DNA from: Bacteroidales bacterium UBA5507
GTDB lineage: Bacteria > Bacteroidota > Bacteroidia > Bacteroidales > Lentimicrobiaceae
DNA length: 64,000 bases
Direction of reading: 5' to 3'
Assembly (NCBI GenBank): GCA_002426195.1
Contig: DIOT01000031.1
Span: forward strand, 16,852-80,851
The notes beneath the pieces were generated by a model. It was not told the DNA's origin. It saw only the letters and a list, made by a program, of their open reading frames with translations, and made no database searches. Shown here piece after piece: positions 55,547-62,823 of this stretch. Every line of letters starts with the position of its first letter. The stretch's first letter is position 1. The position numbers and the translations under genes were made by a program.

Positions 55547-56542
55547 TTAAAAATTCTTATAACCAATAATTTCTCTTACTTCTTTGATAGTCTTAGCTGC
55601 ACTGTCCTGAGCTTTTTCCTTGCCAATGTTTACAACTTTGCGTAGATATTCCTTATTGTCAGAGAGCTCTTTGATCTTCTCGCGCAGAGGCTCAGTGAAG
55701 TTTACTATGTCTTCCGCAAGCTGTTTCTTCATATCTCCATATCTGATCTGACAATTATTATAAGCATCAGAAAAGAACTCGTAAGTTTCAGGCTTTGACA
55801 TAATCTGCATCAGGTAAAATATGTTCTGAATAGCCTGGGGTTTGGGCTGGTTAGGTTCGGTTGGACCGCTGTCGGTTACTGCTTTCATCACTTTCTTGCG
55901 GATTGCAGCAGGATCATCACTTAAAAAGATAGCGTTCCCCTCTCCTTCTGATTTGCCCATTTTTGTGCTACCGTCGAGACCGGGTATTTTGATAAGTTCT
56001 TCTCCAAAATTATAAGCCACAGGCTCAGGAAAATAATCAACCTTGTACATTCTATTGAATCGGTTGGCAAAGGTTCTAGTCATTTCAAGGTGCTGCTCCT
56101 GATCCTTGCCAACAGGGACCATATGGGCTTTATGGATAATAATATCAGCAGCCATTAATGTAGGATAAGTCAGCAACCCGGCATTAATATTGTCGGGTTG
56201 TGACCTTGCTTTATCCTTAAAAGATGTGACCCTCTCGAGCTCACCTTTGTATGCATTCATGTTAAGGAACAGGTAAAGTTCGGCTACCTCAGGTACATCA
56301 CTCTGTAAATATAGTGTTGCCTTCTCAGGATCTAATCCTGCTGCGAGATAATCAATAAGCACACTCCGCACGTTGCCATGCAAATCCAAAGGCGTTGGGT
56401 GTGTGGTTAATGAATGATAATCAGCAATAAAGAAATAGCAATTATTACTTTCCTGCATTTTAATAAAATTGCGCAGGGCACCAAAATAATTACCCAGATG
56501 AAGATTGCCGGTTGGCCTTATTCCGCTAACTACAGTTTTCAT
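55547..56542 (-). CDS. trpS: Tryptophanyl-tRNA synthetase
   Basis: This class I synthetase charges tRNA-Trp. It is 331 aa; HLGN at 15-18 is the HIGH motif (SGIRPTGNLHLGNYFGAL), KMGKS lies at 194-198, and MVPVGKDQEQHLEMTR is the family ATP/Trp site. It starts 17 bases after the rng stop and is probably the last gene of the HU-small protein-rng-trpS run. Confidence 0.97.
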   Translation of the reverse strand: MKTVVSGIRPTGNLHLGNYFGALRNFIKMQESNNCYFFIADYHSLTTHPTPLDLHGNVRSVLIDYLAAGLDPEKATLYLQSDVPEVAELYLFLNMNAYKGELERVTSFKDKARSQPDNINAGLLTYPTLMAADIIIHKAHMVPVGKDQEQHLEMTRTFANRFNRMYKVDYFPEPVAYNFGEELIKIPGLDGSTKMGKSEGEGNAIFLSDDPAAIRKKVMKAVTDSGPTEPNQPKPQAIQNIFYLMQIMSKPETYEFFSDAYNNCQIRYGDMKKQLAEDIVNFTEPLREKIKELSDNKEYLRKVVNIGKEKAQDSAAKTIKEVREIIGYKNF

Positions 56543-56559
56543 TTAAATTTTTTGTTCGT

Positions 56560-58110
56560 TTACATTTTAATCTCGTCATCCGACTTGTTGAAGAAATGAT
56601 ATTCAAGAAAATGATAAGAGTTAATTGGTTTTAGCCTGATCCATTTCCTGAACTTAAAGTACCATTTCATTCTCATTGAATAGAGTCCTTTGGTGAGATA
56701 AGCATGTATGTAAGGATGCAGAGCTATTTTAATAAAAGGTTCGTTCTGATCCTGGGTAAGAAATCGTATATTATTTTCAATTTGGTCGAGAATCATACTG
56801 GCCGGTTTAATTTCACCTGTACCACCACAACTTGGACATTTTTCGAGAATCTGAACCGTCATTTCCGGTCTAACTCTCTGTCGGGTGATTTGTACTAAAC
56901 CAAACTTACTCGGAGGTAATATTGTATGCTTTGCATGGTCGCGCGACATTTCCTCCTTAAGTTTTTGGTATAACTTACGGCGGTTTGTGCCTTCATGCAT
57001 GTCGATAAAGTCAATAACAATTATACCACCCATATCGCGTAGACGTAATTGGCGGGCGATTTCGGCAGCAGCTTCCAGGTTAACAGCCAAAGCGTTCATT
57101 TCCTGAGAAATTTCAGAATTGACCCTATGTCCGCTATTTACATCGATAACATGGAGTGCTTCAGTATGCTCAATAATAAGGTAAACACCACTTTTGATGG
57201 TGACTATCTTGCCAAATGAATTTTTGATTTGCTTGTCGATCCCAAAATTCTCAAAGATTGGAACTTTACCTTTGTAAAGTTTTAGTATCTCTATTTTTTC
57301 GGGAGCTATGGTACGTATATAACTTTTAATTTCTTCATAGATTGCTGAATCGTCAACATGAATATTATTGAATGATTCGTTCAGCAGGTCTCTTAAGATA
57401 GCCGTTGTTCGGTCAATTTCACTTAAGATACGCATTGGAGCTTTAGCTCCGTTTAATTTAGCTACACACGCTTCCCATTTATCCACCAAACTGCGAAGAT
57501 CGGCATCAAGGTCAGCAACTTTCTTGTTTTCGGCGACAGTACGTATTATAACTCCGAAATTACGAGGTTTAATACTTGTTATAAGACGTTTAAGCCTGTT
57601 ACGTTCGTCGAGGCTTTTAATCTTTTGAGAGACAGAAACCCTTTCAGAAAATGGTACAAGAACGAGATATCTTCCTGCAAATGAAATTTCTGATGATACA
57701 CGGGGTCCTTTCGTTGAAATAGGCTCCTTGGCAATCTGGATAAGTACTTGCTGATTAGGAGTAAGCACCTGTGTAATCTTTCCGGTCTTTTCAATATCCG
57801 GTTCAGGTGTAAAATCCTGTAAAGAAGGAATATCCGGTCGTCCGGTAAGATATATTTTAAGGAGCTTGTTGAGAGTATTAACCTGGGGTCCAAGGTCAAG
57901 GTAGTGTAAAAAAGCGTCTTTTTCATAACCAACATCGACGAAGGCAGCATTCAAACCCCGCATAATCTTTTTAACTCTGCCTAGATAGATGTCGCCAACA
58001 CCATAATTATTGTTGGTTTTTTCTTTGTTGAGTTCAACCAGAGCCTTATCCTCGAGTAAAGCAATATTTACTTCGGACTGGGTTGCGCTGATTATCAGTT
58101 CTTTATTCAA
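56560..58110 (-). CDS. rng: Ribonuclease E/G family endoribonuclease
   Basis: This single-strand endoribonuclease acts in rRNA and mRNA processing (516 aa, RNase G size). It has an S1-like N-terminus (GDIYLGRVKKIMRGLNAAFVDVGYEKDAFLHYLD), the catalytic DNase I-like part with Asp residues in IDVNSG and IIVIDFIDM, and a zinc-link CPSCGGTG, which dimerises the enzyme. There is no long C-terminal degradosome scaffold. The leader contains a long stem-loop (58190-58233) that could be a self-cleavage or autoregulatory target. Confidence 0.95.
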   Translation of the reverse strand: MNKELIISATQSEVNIALLEDKALVELNKEKTNNNYGVGDIYLGRVKKIMRGLNAAFVDVGYEKDAFLHYLDLGPQVNTLNKLLKIYLTGRPDIPSLQDFTPEPDIEKTGKITQVLTPNQQVLIQIAKEPISTKGPRVSSEISFAGRYLVLVPFSERVSVSQKIKSLDERNRLKRLITSIKPRNFGVIIRTVAENKKVADLDADLRSLVDKWEACVAKLNGAKAPMRILSEIDRTTAILRDLLNESFNNIHVDDSAIYEEIKSYIRTIAPEKIEILKLYKGKVPIFENFGIDKQIKNSFGKIVTIKSGVYLIIEHTEALHVIDVNSGHRVNSEISQEMNALAVNLEAAAEIARQLRLRDMGGIIVIDFIDMHEGTNRRKLYQKLKEEMSRDHAKHTILPPSKFGLVQITRQRVRPEMTVQILEKCPSCGGTGEIKPASMILDQIENNIRFLTQDQNEPFIKIALHPYIHAYLTKGLYSMRMKWYFKFRKWIRLKPINSYHFLEYHFFNKSDDEIKM

Positions 58111-58189
58111 TCCACTGATATTTAGAAATTATAATTAAGGATTAACATCTACATGTAATGAAGTGATGACAGGGCATAATATAATTAGT

Positions 58190-58233
58190 CCATCACGTAC
58201 CAGATAAAATGATTATCTCTTGGCACGTGATGG
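58190..58233 (-). promoter_or_regulatory. Long stem-loop in the rng leader
   Basis: Bases 58190-58202 pair with 58221-58233 over 13 positions (one G-U on the minus-strand RNA). An inner 5-bp stem (GATAA at 58203 with TTATC at 58213) stacks above it. No T-run follows on the minus strand, so it does not look like a terminator. It lies between the 29-aa gene and rng. Confidence 0.6.
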
Positions 58234-58257
58234 CTTTTCCCTAATAGAAAATTAAGA

Positions 58258-58347
58258 CTATTTCTTTTTATGTCTATTCTTGCGCAAACGTTTTTTACGT
58301 TTGTGCGTAGCCATTTTATGTCTTTTTCTCTTTTTTCCGCTTGGCAT
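58258..58347 (-). CDS. 29-residue basic protein, AURKAIP1/COX24 (mS38/bS22-like) domain
   Basis: A clean ATG-to-TAG frame encodes a 29-aa peptide beginning MPSGKKRKRHK and ending RKNRHKKK; nearly two thirds of its residues are Lys, Arg or His. It matches the tiny Bacteroidota proteins annotated with the AURKAIP1/COX24 domain, relatives of the mitochondrial ribosomal protein mS38 and mycobacterial bS22, which insert into the small subunit near the decoding centre. It lies 29 bases after the HU stop and 147 bases before rng, so it probably belongs to the same transcript. Its size makes it easy to miss. Confidence 0.85.
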   Translation of the reverse strand: MPSGKKRKRHKMATHKRKKRLRKNRHKKK

Positions 58348-58376
58348 GATTTATGATTTTATAAAATGAACAACTA

Positions 58377-58661
58377 TTATTGAACCTTGTTCTTCACATC
58401 AAACACAAAAGTCTTGGCAGGCTTAAATGCCGGGATGAAGTGGGCAGGGATAATGATGGTAGTGTTTTTGGAAATGTTACGCCCAGTTTTTTCAGCTCTT
58501 TTCTTTGTAGTGAAACTGCCGAATCCTCTTAAGTATACGCTTTCGCCCTTAGCAAGGCTGCTCTTAACAGTTTCCATAAAAGCTTCGATAGTCTGTTGTA
58601 CAGCAAGCTTCTCCAGATTGGTCTTGTTAGCAATCTCAGCTACAATTTCTGCTTTTGTCAT
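58377..58661 (-). CDS. HU-family DNA-binding protein
   Basis: This nucleoid protein (94 aa) forms dimers that bend DNA. It has the family N-terminus (MTKAEIVAEIANKT), the GFGSFTTKKRAEKTGRN arm base, and the beta-arm with IPAHFIPAFKPAK; Pro at the arm tip gives intercalation. No feature distinguishes HU from IHF-like roles. The first gene of the run toward rng, it has a TATATTTG -7 element upstream (complement of 58711-58718). Confidence 0.94.
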   Translation of the reverse strand: MTKAEIVAEIANKTNLEKLAVQQTIEAFMETVKSSLAKGESVYLRGFGSFTTKKRAEKTGRNISKNTTIIIPAHFIPAFKPAKTFVFDVKNKVQ

Positions 58662-58710
58662 GTTGGTTGAAGATTTTTAATTATTTGATAATAAATTTTT
58701 TAACGGGCTG

Positions 58711-58741
58711 CAAATATACAAGATTTTGAAACAATTAGAAA
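58711..58741 (-). promoter_or_regulatory. Probable promoter of the HU gene
   Basis: On the minus strand TATATTTG (complement of 58711-58718) is preceded after 19 bases by TTTC (complement of 58738-58741), one mismatch from the -33 consensus. Confidence 0.5.
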
Positions 58742-58920
58742 ATTAATGCTTTTTTTTAAGGGCAATTGCCTCAATTTTAATCATTTCAGAATGGTAATCG
58801 CAATTTTACGAAATATATCGTCTTTTTAATGTCTGAGTTGCTTCTACGAATAGTAATTAATCGTGCTTCAATAATTTAACTTGCATAGTTTCAATTTTTT
58901 TTGCTTGAATTAAAATAATT

Positions 58921-58953
58921 TTTGACAATATTTGCATAATGACATTAAATTTG
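58921..58953 (+). promoter_or_regulatory. Promoter of ssb
   Basis: TTTG at 58921-58924, a 21-base spacer and TAAATTTG at 58946-58953 match the Bacteroidota consensus fully, 31 bases before the ssb ATG. Confidence 0.72.
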
Positions 58954-58984
58954 TAATGCACTAACCAAACAAATATTGTAAGTC

Positions 58985-59416
58985 ATGGCAAGAGGAGTAA
59001 ATAAAGTAATTTTAATTGGTAATTTGGGTAAGGATCCTGAAGTCTTTAACTTTGAAACAGGAGTGAAAAAAGTTACTTTTTCATTGGCAACTACCGAATC
59101 CTATCGTAATAAAGATGGTCAGGATGTTGAACAGACTGAATGGCACAATATTGTTGTGTGGCGCAGTCTTGCAGATATCGCCGAAAAGTTCCTGCGAAAA
59201 GGTTCACAGGTCTATATTGAGGGCCGTATCAGGTATAGAACCTATGAAAAGGAAGGAATGAAAAAATATATCACCGACATTGAAGCTGATAGTATTAACA
59301 TACTGGGCAACCGTCAGCATAATGAAGGTTCTCAGCCATTTGAGCATTCTAATAATCACAATTCAAATAATATTACTCCCCCTGTAAATCAGGAAACTGA
59401 AGATCTGCCATTCTAA
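58985..59416 (+). CDS. ssb: Single-stranded DNA-binding protein
   Basis: SSB coats single-stranded DNA in replication and repair. It is 143 aa: an OB fold at about 1-110 (MARGVNKVILIGNLGKDPEV, TEWHNIVVW, SQVYIEGRIRYRTYEKEG) and an Asn/His-rich linker ending in the acidic protein-interaction tip EDLPF. Complete, transcribed alone. Confidence 0.97.
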   Translation: MARGVNKVILIGNLGKDPEVFNFETGVKKVTFSLATTESYRNKDGQDVEQTEWHNIVVWRSLADIAEKFLRKGSQVYIEGRIRYRTYEKEGMKKYITDIEADSINILGNRQHNEGSQPFEHSNNHNSNNITPPVNQETEDLPF

Positions 59417-59469
59417 TGCTCTTCACTTTTAGTTGAATAATTCACAGAAAAAATATCATTTAATAAATC

Positions 59470-59512
59470 AAAGAGCAACCATCTCTAATGAAGGTTGCTC
59501 TTTGGCTTTTTT
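59470..59512 (+). terminator. Terminator after ssb
   Basis: A perfect 11-bp stem (AAAGAGCAACC at 59470-59480 with GGTTGCTCTTT at 59493-59503, loop of 12) is followed by GGCTTTTTT. Convergent with the HMGL-like gene, for which it may also serve. Confidence 0.82.
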
Positions 59513-59541
59513 GAATAGAATCCTTTTAAACGACTATTCCT

Positions 59542-60567
59542 CTATATAAGTATTTTATTGTGCGGAGATTTCATTTCTTTGGGTATCCTGCCTGTCCTTA
59601 TTGACTCTGAACGCAATCTCCTACCCGTAATTTTTTCAACCATTCTGCCAATTTCCAACACATGGTCAACATTCAGGTTAGTTTCAATTCCCATCTCATC
59701 CATCATTACTACCATGTCTTCAGTTGGAACAAGTCCTGTAATACCGGGATCTTTATAATAATAACTTCCTGTACCTGCCACAGGAACACCATCAACAAAG
59801 TTTGCCGGCTGTCCACCGATACCTCCCATTGAAGATTCGTAGTTTGTCATCCCGGCTTGTAAGGCGGCCAGGATGTTTGCAAGTCCACATCCCCGGGTAG
59901 TATGGAAATGAACAATATGCTTCTCCGGCTTCGGTATCTGATCCAGAAGCATTGAAAAGTAACGGTATACCCTGTCGGGTGATGCGCTGCCATCATGATC
60001 GGCATGCTCCACGTCATTTGCCCCAATTTCGAGCCAGCGTTTTGTAAAATCAATAGCTTTGGTCAACTCCGTTGGACCCTCAATCGGGCAACCCCAGATT
60101 GTGCTTACTGTTCCATTTACTTTAATTCCGGCATCATGGGCTAGTGGAATGTACTTCTCTGCCATCTTCCAATAATCATGGAGTGATAAGCCTGAATTTT
60201 TTTTGTGATGCGATTCGCTGGTCGATACCATTAATAGAATCCTGTCGGGCCCGTATCCTTCCTGCTTTGCTCTGATAGCTCTCTCTATTGCCTTTTCACG
60301 AATAGTTATAGCGGTTAGACTTACATCTGGTAACAGGTGTGAAATAATTTTGCTTGTCCTAAGTCTTTTAAATAACTCATCAGCATCTTTAAATTGTGGC
60401 ATCCCGGTAGGATTACCAAAATTTGAAACTTCAATGTGCTTAAAGCCGGCCAAAATAAGTTGCTCTGCAACCCATAATTTGGCATCAGTAGGGATAAACT
60501 TCTCTTCGTGCTGAAAACCATCGCGCACGGTAATGTCTCCGATTGTGACTTTTTTAGGATAGTTCAT
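59542..60567 (-). CDS. HMG-CoA-lyase-like DRE-TIM enzyme lacking the catalytic Cys
   Basis: This 341-aa protein is of the HMGL-like/DRE-TIM superfamily. Arg15-Asp16 (ITVRDGFQ) and His220-x-His222 (HFHTTRG) keep the metal and substrate residues. In the loop where HMG-CoA lyases have GGCP, this protein reads GGIGGQP, with Gln253 in place of the catalytic Cys. The TEDMVVMMDEMGI segment matches the lyase C-terminal region. The reaction is therefore probably another aldol-type cleavage or condensation. It lies downstream of the CoA-transferase pair but behind a terminator. Confidence 0.8.
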   Translation of the reverse strand: MNYPKKVTIGDITVRDGFQHEEKFIPTDAKLWVAEQLILAGFKHIEVSNFGNPTGMPQFKDADELFKRLRTSKIISHLLPDVSLTAITIREKAIERAIRAKQEGYGPDRILLMVSTSESHHKKNSGLSLHDYWKMAEKYIPLAHDAGIKVNGTVSTIWGCPIEGPTELTKAIDFTKRWLEIGANDVEHADHDGSASPDRVYRYFSMLLDQIPKPEKHIVHFHTTRGCGLANILAALQAGMTNYESSMGGIGGQPANFVDGVPVAGTGSYYYKDPGITGLVPTEDMVVMMDEMGIETNLNVDHVLEIGRMVEKITGRRLRSESIRTGRIPKEMKSPHNKILI

Positions 60568-60651
60568 GTCTATTGAAAGTGGAAAAATTCAAAACACAAT
60601 ATTTAATCTCAATGTTCAATTCTAAGGGATCCCACATTTGTAACACAAAAT

Positions 60652-60697
60652 AAACAAGCCGGGGAATTAAAACGTATTTAACTCCCCGGCTTTGTTT
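60652..60697 (-). terminator. Terminator after the CoA-transferase genes
   Basis: The 10-bp stem AAGCCGGGGA (60656-60665) with its complement at 60683-60692 is extended by an inner TTAA/TTAA pairing and an outer AAAC/GTTT pairing. On the minus strand it is followed by TGTTTATTTTGTG. Confidence 0.78.
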
Positions 60698-60728
60698 CTT
60701 TAGCTGTGAAAACCGGGTAAACCACAAA

Positions 60729-61385
60729 TCAGAATTGCATTTCCGGTATTTCACCTTCTACAATGAGGCGACCTTCAGTTGCTTTTATGATATCTTCAAC
60801 ACTTACTCCAGGTGCTCTTTCAAGCAAGCGGAATCCCTGATCAGTAACATCAATAACTGCAAGGTCACTCACAATTTTCTTAACACAAGCTACTCCTGTG
60901 AGTGGAAGTGTACATTCTTTAAGTAGTTTTGACTGGCCGTCTTTGCTGGTGTGCTGCATAGCAACTACGATATTTTTTGCTGCTGCAACCAGGTCCATTG
61001 CACCACCCATTCCTTTTACCATCTTTCCGGGAATTTTCCAGCTTGCTATATCACCTTTATCAGATACTTCGAAAGCTCCAAGTACAGTGAGGTCAACATG
61101 TCCACCTCTGATCATTGCAAAGCTTAAGGTAGAATCAAAGAATGACCCGCCCGGCAAAATTGTAACAGTTTGCTTTCCGGCGTTTATTAAATCGGGATCA
61201 GCTTCTCCTTTTAATGGAAAAGGGCCAATGCCAAGCATTCCGTTTTCCGACTGCAGAGTAACTTCAACTCCTTCGGGTATATAATTAGCAACCAGAGTAG
61301 GAATTCCTATTCCCAGGTTTACATAATAACCATCTTTTAATTCTCTGGCAATGCGCTGTGCTATTTGTTCTTTTGTTAAAGCCAT
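60729..61385 (-). CDS. 3-oxoacid CoA-transferase subunit B
   Basis: This beta subunit (218 aa) carries the catalytic Glu in LQSENGMLGIGPFP, the SENG motif of class I CoA transferases, with GGSFFDSTLSFAMIRGGHVDLTVLGAFEV following. It resembles ScoB/AtoA. With subunit A it moves CoA between succinyl-CoA or acetyl-CoA and acetoacetate (or butyrate). It starts 82 bases after subunit A. Acetoacetate made by HMG-CoA lyase is the obvious substrate in this genome region. Confidence 0.93.
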   Translation of the reverse strand: MALTKEQIAQRIARELKDGYYVNLGIGIPTLVANYIPEGVEVTLQSENGMLGIGPFPLKGEADPDLINAGKQTVTILPGGSFFDSTLSFAMIRGGHVDLTVLGAFEVSDKGDIASWKIPGKMVKGMGGAMDLVAAAKNIVVAMQHTSKDGQSKLLKECTLPLTGVACVKKIVSDLAVIDVTDQGFRLLERAPGVSVEDIIKATEGRLIVEGEIPEMQF

Positions 61386-61467
61386 TGTAATTTTTCTTTT
61401 CTAATGATACATTCATCTAATTTCTGATACATCACCCTGATAAACAAGGATGTATTAAGAATCCAAA

Positions 61468-62157
61468 CTATCGTTCGGTGAGTCGCTCAATTCGTTTTTC
61501 ATAATTTGAGCCCTGGAAAATACGCTTAACATAGATTCCCGGTGTATGTATTTGATTAGGATCGAGTGTACCAAAAGGCACAAGTTCTTCGACTTCAGCA
61601 ATAGTAATCTTACCGGCGGTTGCCATAGCTTCATTAAAATTATTTGCTGTATTACGATAGATCAGATTTCCATGAGTGTCACCTTTCCAGGCTTTTACAA
61701 TAGCGAAATCGGCTACCATACCAAATTCCAGTAGATGAGGTTTGCCGTTAAATTCTCTTACTTCCTTACCTTCGGCAACTTCAGTACCATATCCGGCAGG
61801 AACATAAAATGCAGGTATACCAGCTCCACCGGCCCTGCATCTTTCAGCTAATGTACCCTGAGGAATTAAATCTACCTCAAGTTCTCCGGCAAGCAACTGC
61901 CTTTCAAATTCGGCATTCTCACCAACATATGATGAGATCATTTTCTTTATTTGCCTTTTCTGAAGCAGTAAGCCTAATCCGAAATCGTCAACTCCGGCAT
62001 TATTTGAAACGCATGTTAGGTCCTTCACACCACTTTCTACTAAGGCTGCAATGCAGTTTTCGGGAATTCCGCTTAACCCAAATCCTCCTACCATTAAAGT
62101 CATCCCATCGGTAATTCCTTCAATAGCCTCGCGTGCATCTTTTACAACTTTATTCAT
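61468..62157 (-). CDS. 3-oxoacid CoA-transferase subunit A
   Basis: This alpha subunit (229 aa) has the family signature GMTLMVGGFGLSGIPENCIAAL, GLLLQKRQIKKMISSYVGEN and GTLAERCRAGGAGIPAFYVPAGYGT. It resembles ScoA/AtoD. It is first gene of the pair, divergent from the sulfoxide reductase gene with about 110 bases between. Confidence 0.93.
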   Translation of the reverse strand: MNKVVKDAREAIEGITDGMTLMVGGFGLSGIPENCIAALVESGVKDLTCVSNNAGVDDFGLGLLLQKRQIKKMISSYVGENAEFERQLLAGELEVDLIPQGTLAERCRAGGAGIPAFYVPAGYGTEVAEGKEVREFNGKPHLLEFGMVADFAIVKAWKGDTHGNLIYRNTANNFNEAMATAGKITIAEVEELVPFGTLDPNQIHTPGIYVKRIFQGSNYEKRIERLTER

Positions 62158-62237
62158 GATAATTGTTATTATAGTTTATCAATTTAAATAGTAAGGTTGC
62201 CCAAAATTAGTGATTAATTGTTGACAAAATAAAATAT

Positions 62238-62245
62238 TAATTTTG
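62238..62245 (+). promoter_or_regulatory. Putative -7 element of the fRMsr-buk2 pair
   Basis: TAATTTTG matches TAnnTTTG, 21 bases before the ATG at 62267. TTG triplets at 62218-62223 are the nearest -33 candidates but are a little too close. Confidence 0.4.
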
Positions 62246-62266
62246 ACACCACAATATCAGCTTTTT

Positions 62267-62731
62267 ATGAACGAAATTAAAAAAGAAGGAAGATACTCCA
62301 GGCTTTACAGACAGATTGAAGACTTACTGAAAAAGAGTCCCGATAAACAAGCTGCTATGGCTACAATAGCTTCTGTGCTTTATAATAAAATTGATTACTT
62401 TTTCTGGTGTGGTTTTTACAGACTTGATGGTAAGAAACTCATAGTTGGACCTTATCAGGGACCACCGGCATGCCAGACATTGGAGGGCAAAGGTGTTTGT
62501 CTTGCTGCAGTAGAAAGGAATTCAACAGTAATTGTTCCTGATGTACATGCGTTTCCCGGACATATAGCTTGCGATTCCAGATCGAGAAGTGAGATAGTTA
62601 TTCCTGTGAAAAATAGTGAAGGTCAGATTATTGGTGTTTTGGATGTGGATAGTAAAGATTTAGAATCATTTACAGAAATCGATCAGAAACACCTGGAGCA
62701 AATTGTAGTTCTTTTACAAAACATTCCTTAA
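62267..62731 (+). CDS. msrC: Free methionine-(R)-sulfoxide reductase (GAF domain)
   Basis: This enzyme reduces free methionine R-sulfoxide. The ATG at 62267 gives 154 aa (MNEIKKEGRYSRLYRQ); the TTG at 62243 lies inside the promoter-like element and is less likely. The single GAF domain has the three redox cysteines Cys69, Cys78 and Cys102 (ACQTLEGKGVC, then FPGHIACDSRSRSEIVIPV), spaced as in E. coli MsrC, with Cys102 the catalytic one. It is followed by the second butyrate kinase gene. Confidence 0.93.
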   Translation: MNEIKKEGRYSRLYRQIEDLLKKSPDKQAAMATIASVLYNKIDYFFWCGFYRLDGKKLIVGPYQGPPACQTLEGKGVCLAAVERNSTVIVPDVHAFPGHIACDSRSRSEIVIPVKNSEGQIIGVLDVDSKDLESFTEIDQKHLEQIVVLLQNIP

Positions 62732-62823
62732 ACAAACTTGCTGATGCCTTGTTTATAGAGCGATTCAACAGTGCCCTGAAAGAAAATCTTTTTCAGGTTA
62801 CAGCTGCGCGAAGAAAGGCAATC

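Larger units (their letters stand above)
58662..58984. other. 323-base divergent intergenic region between HU and ssb
   Basis: Holds the HU promoter on the minus strand and the ssb promoter on the plus strand. The remainder is AT-rich without a gene. In other Bacteroidota I recall mutY in this place; it is not here. Confidence 0.5.
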
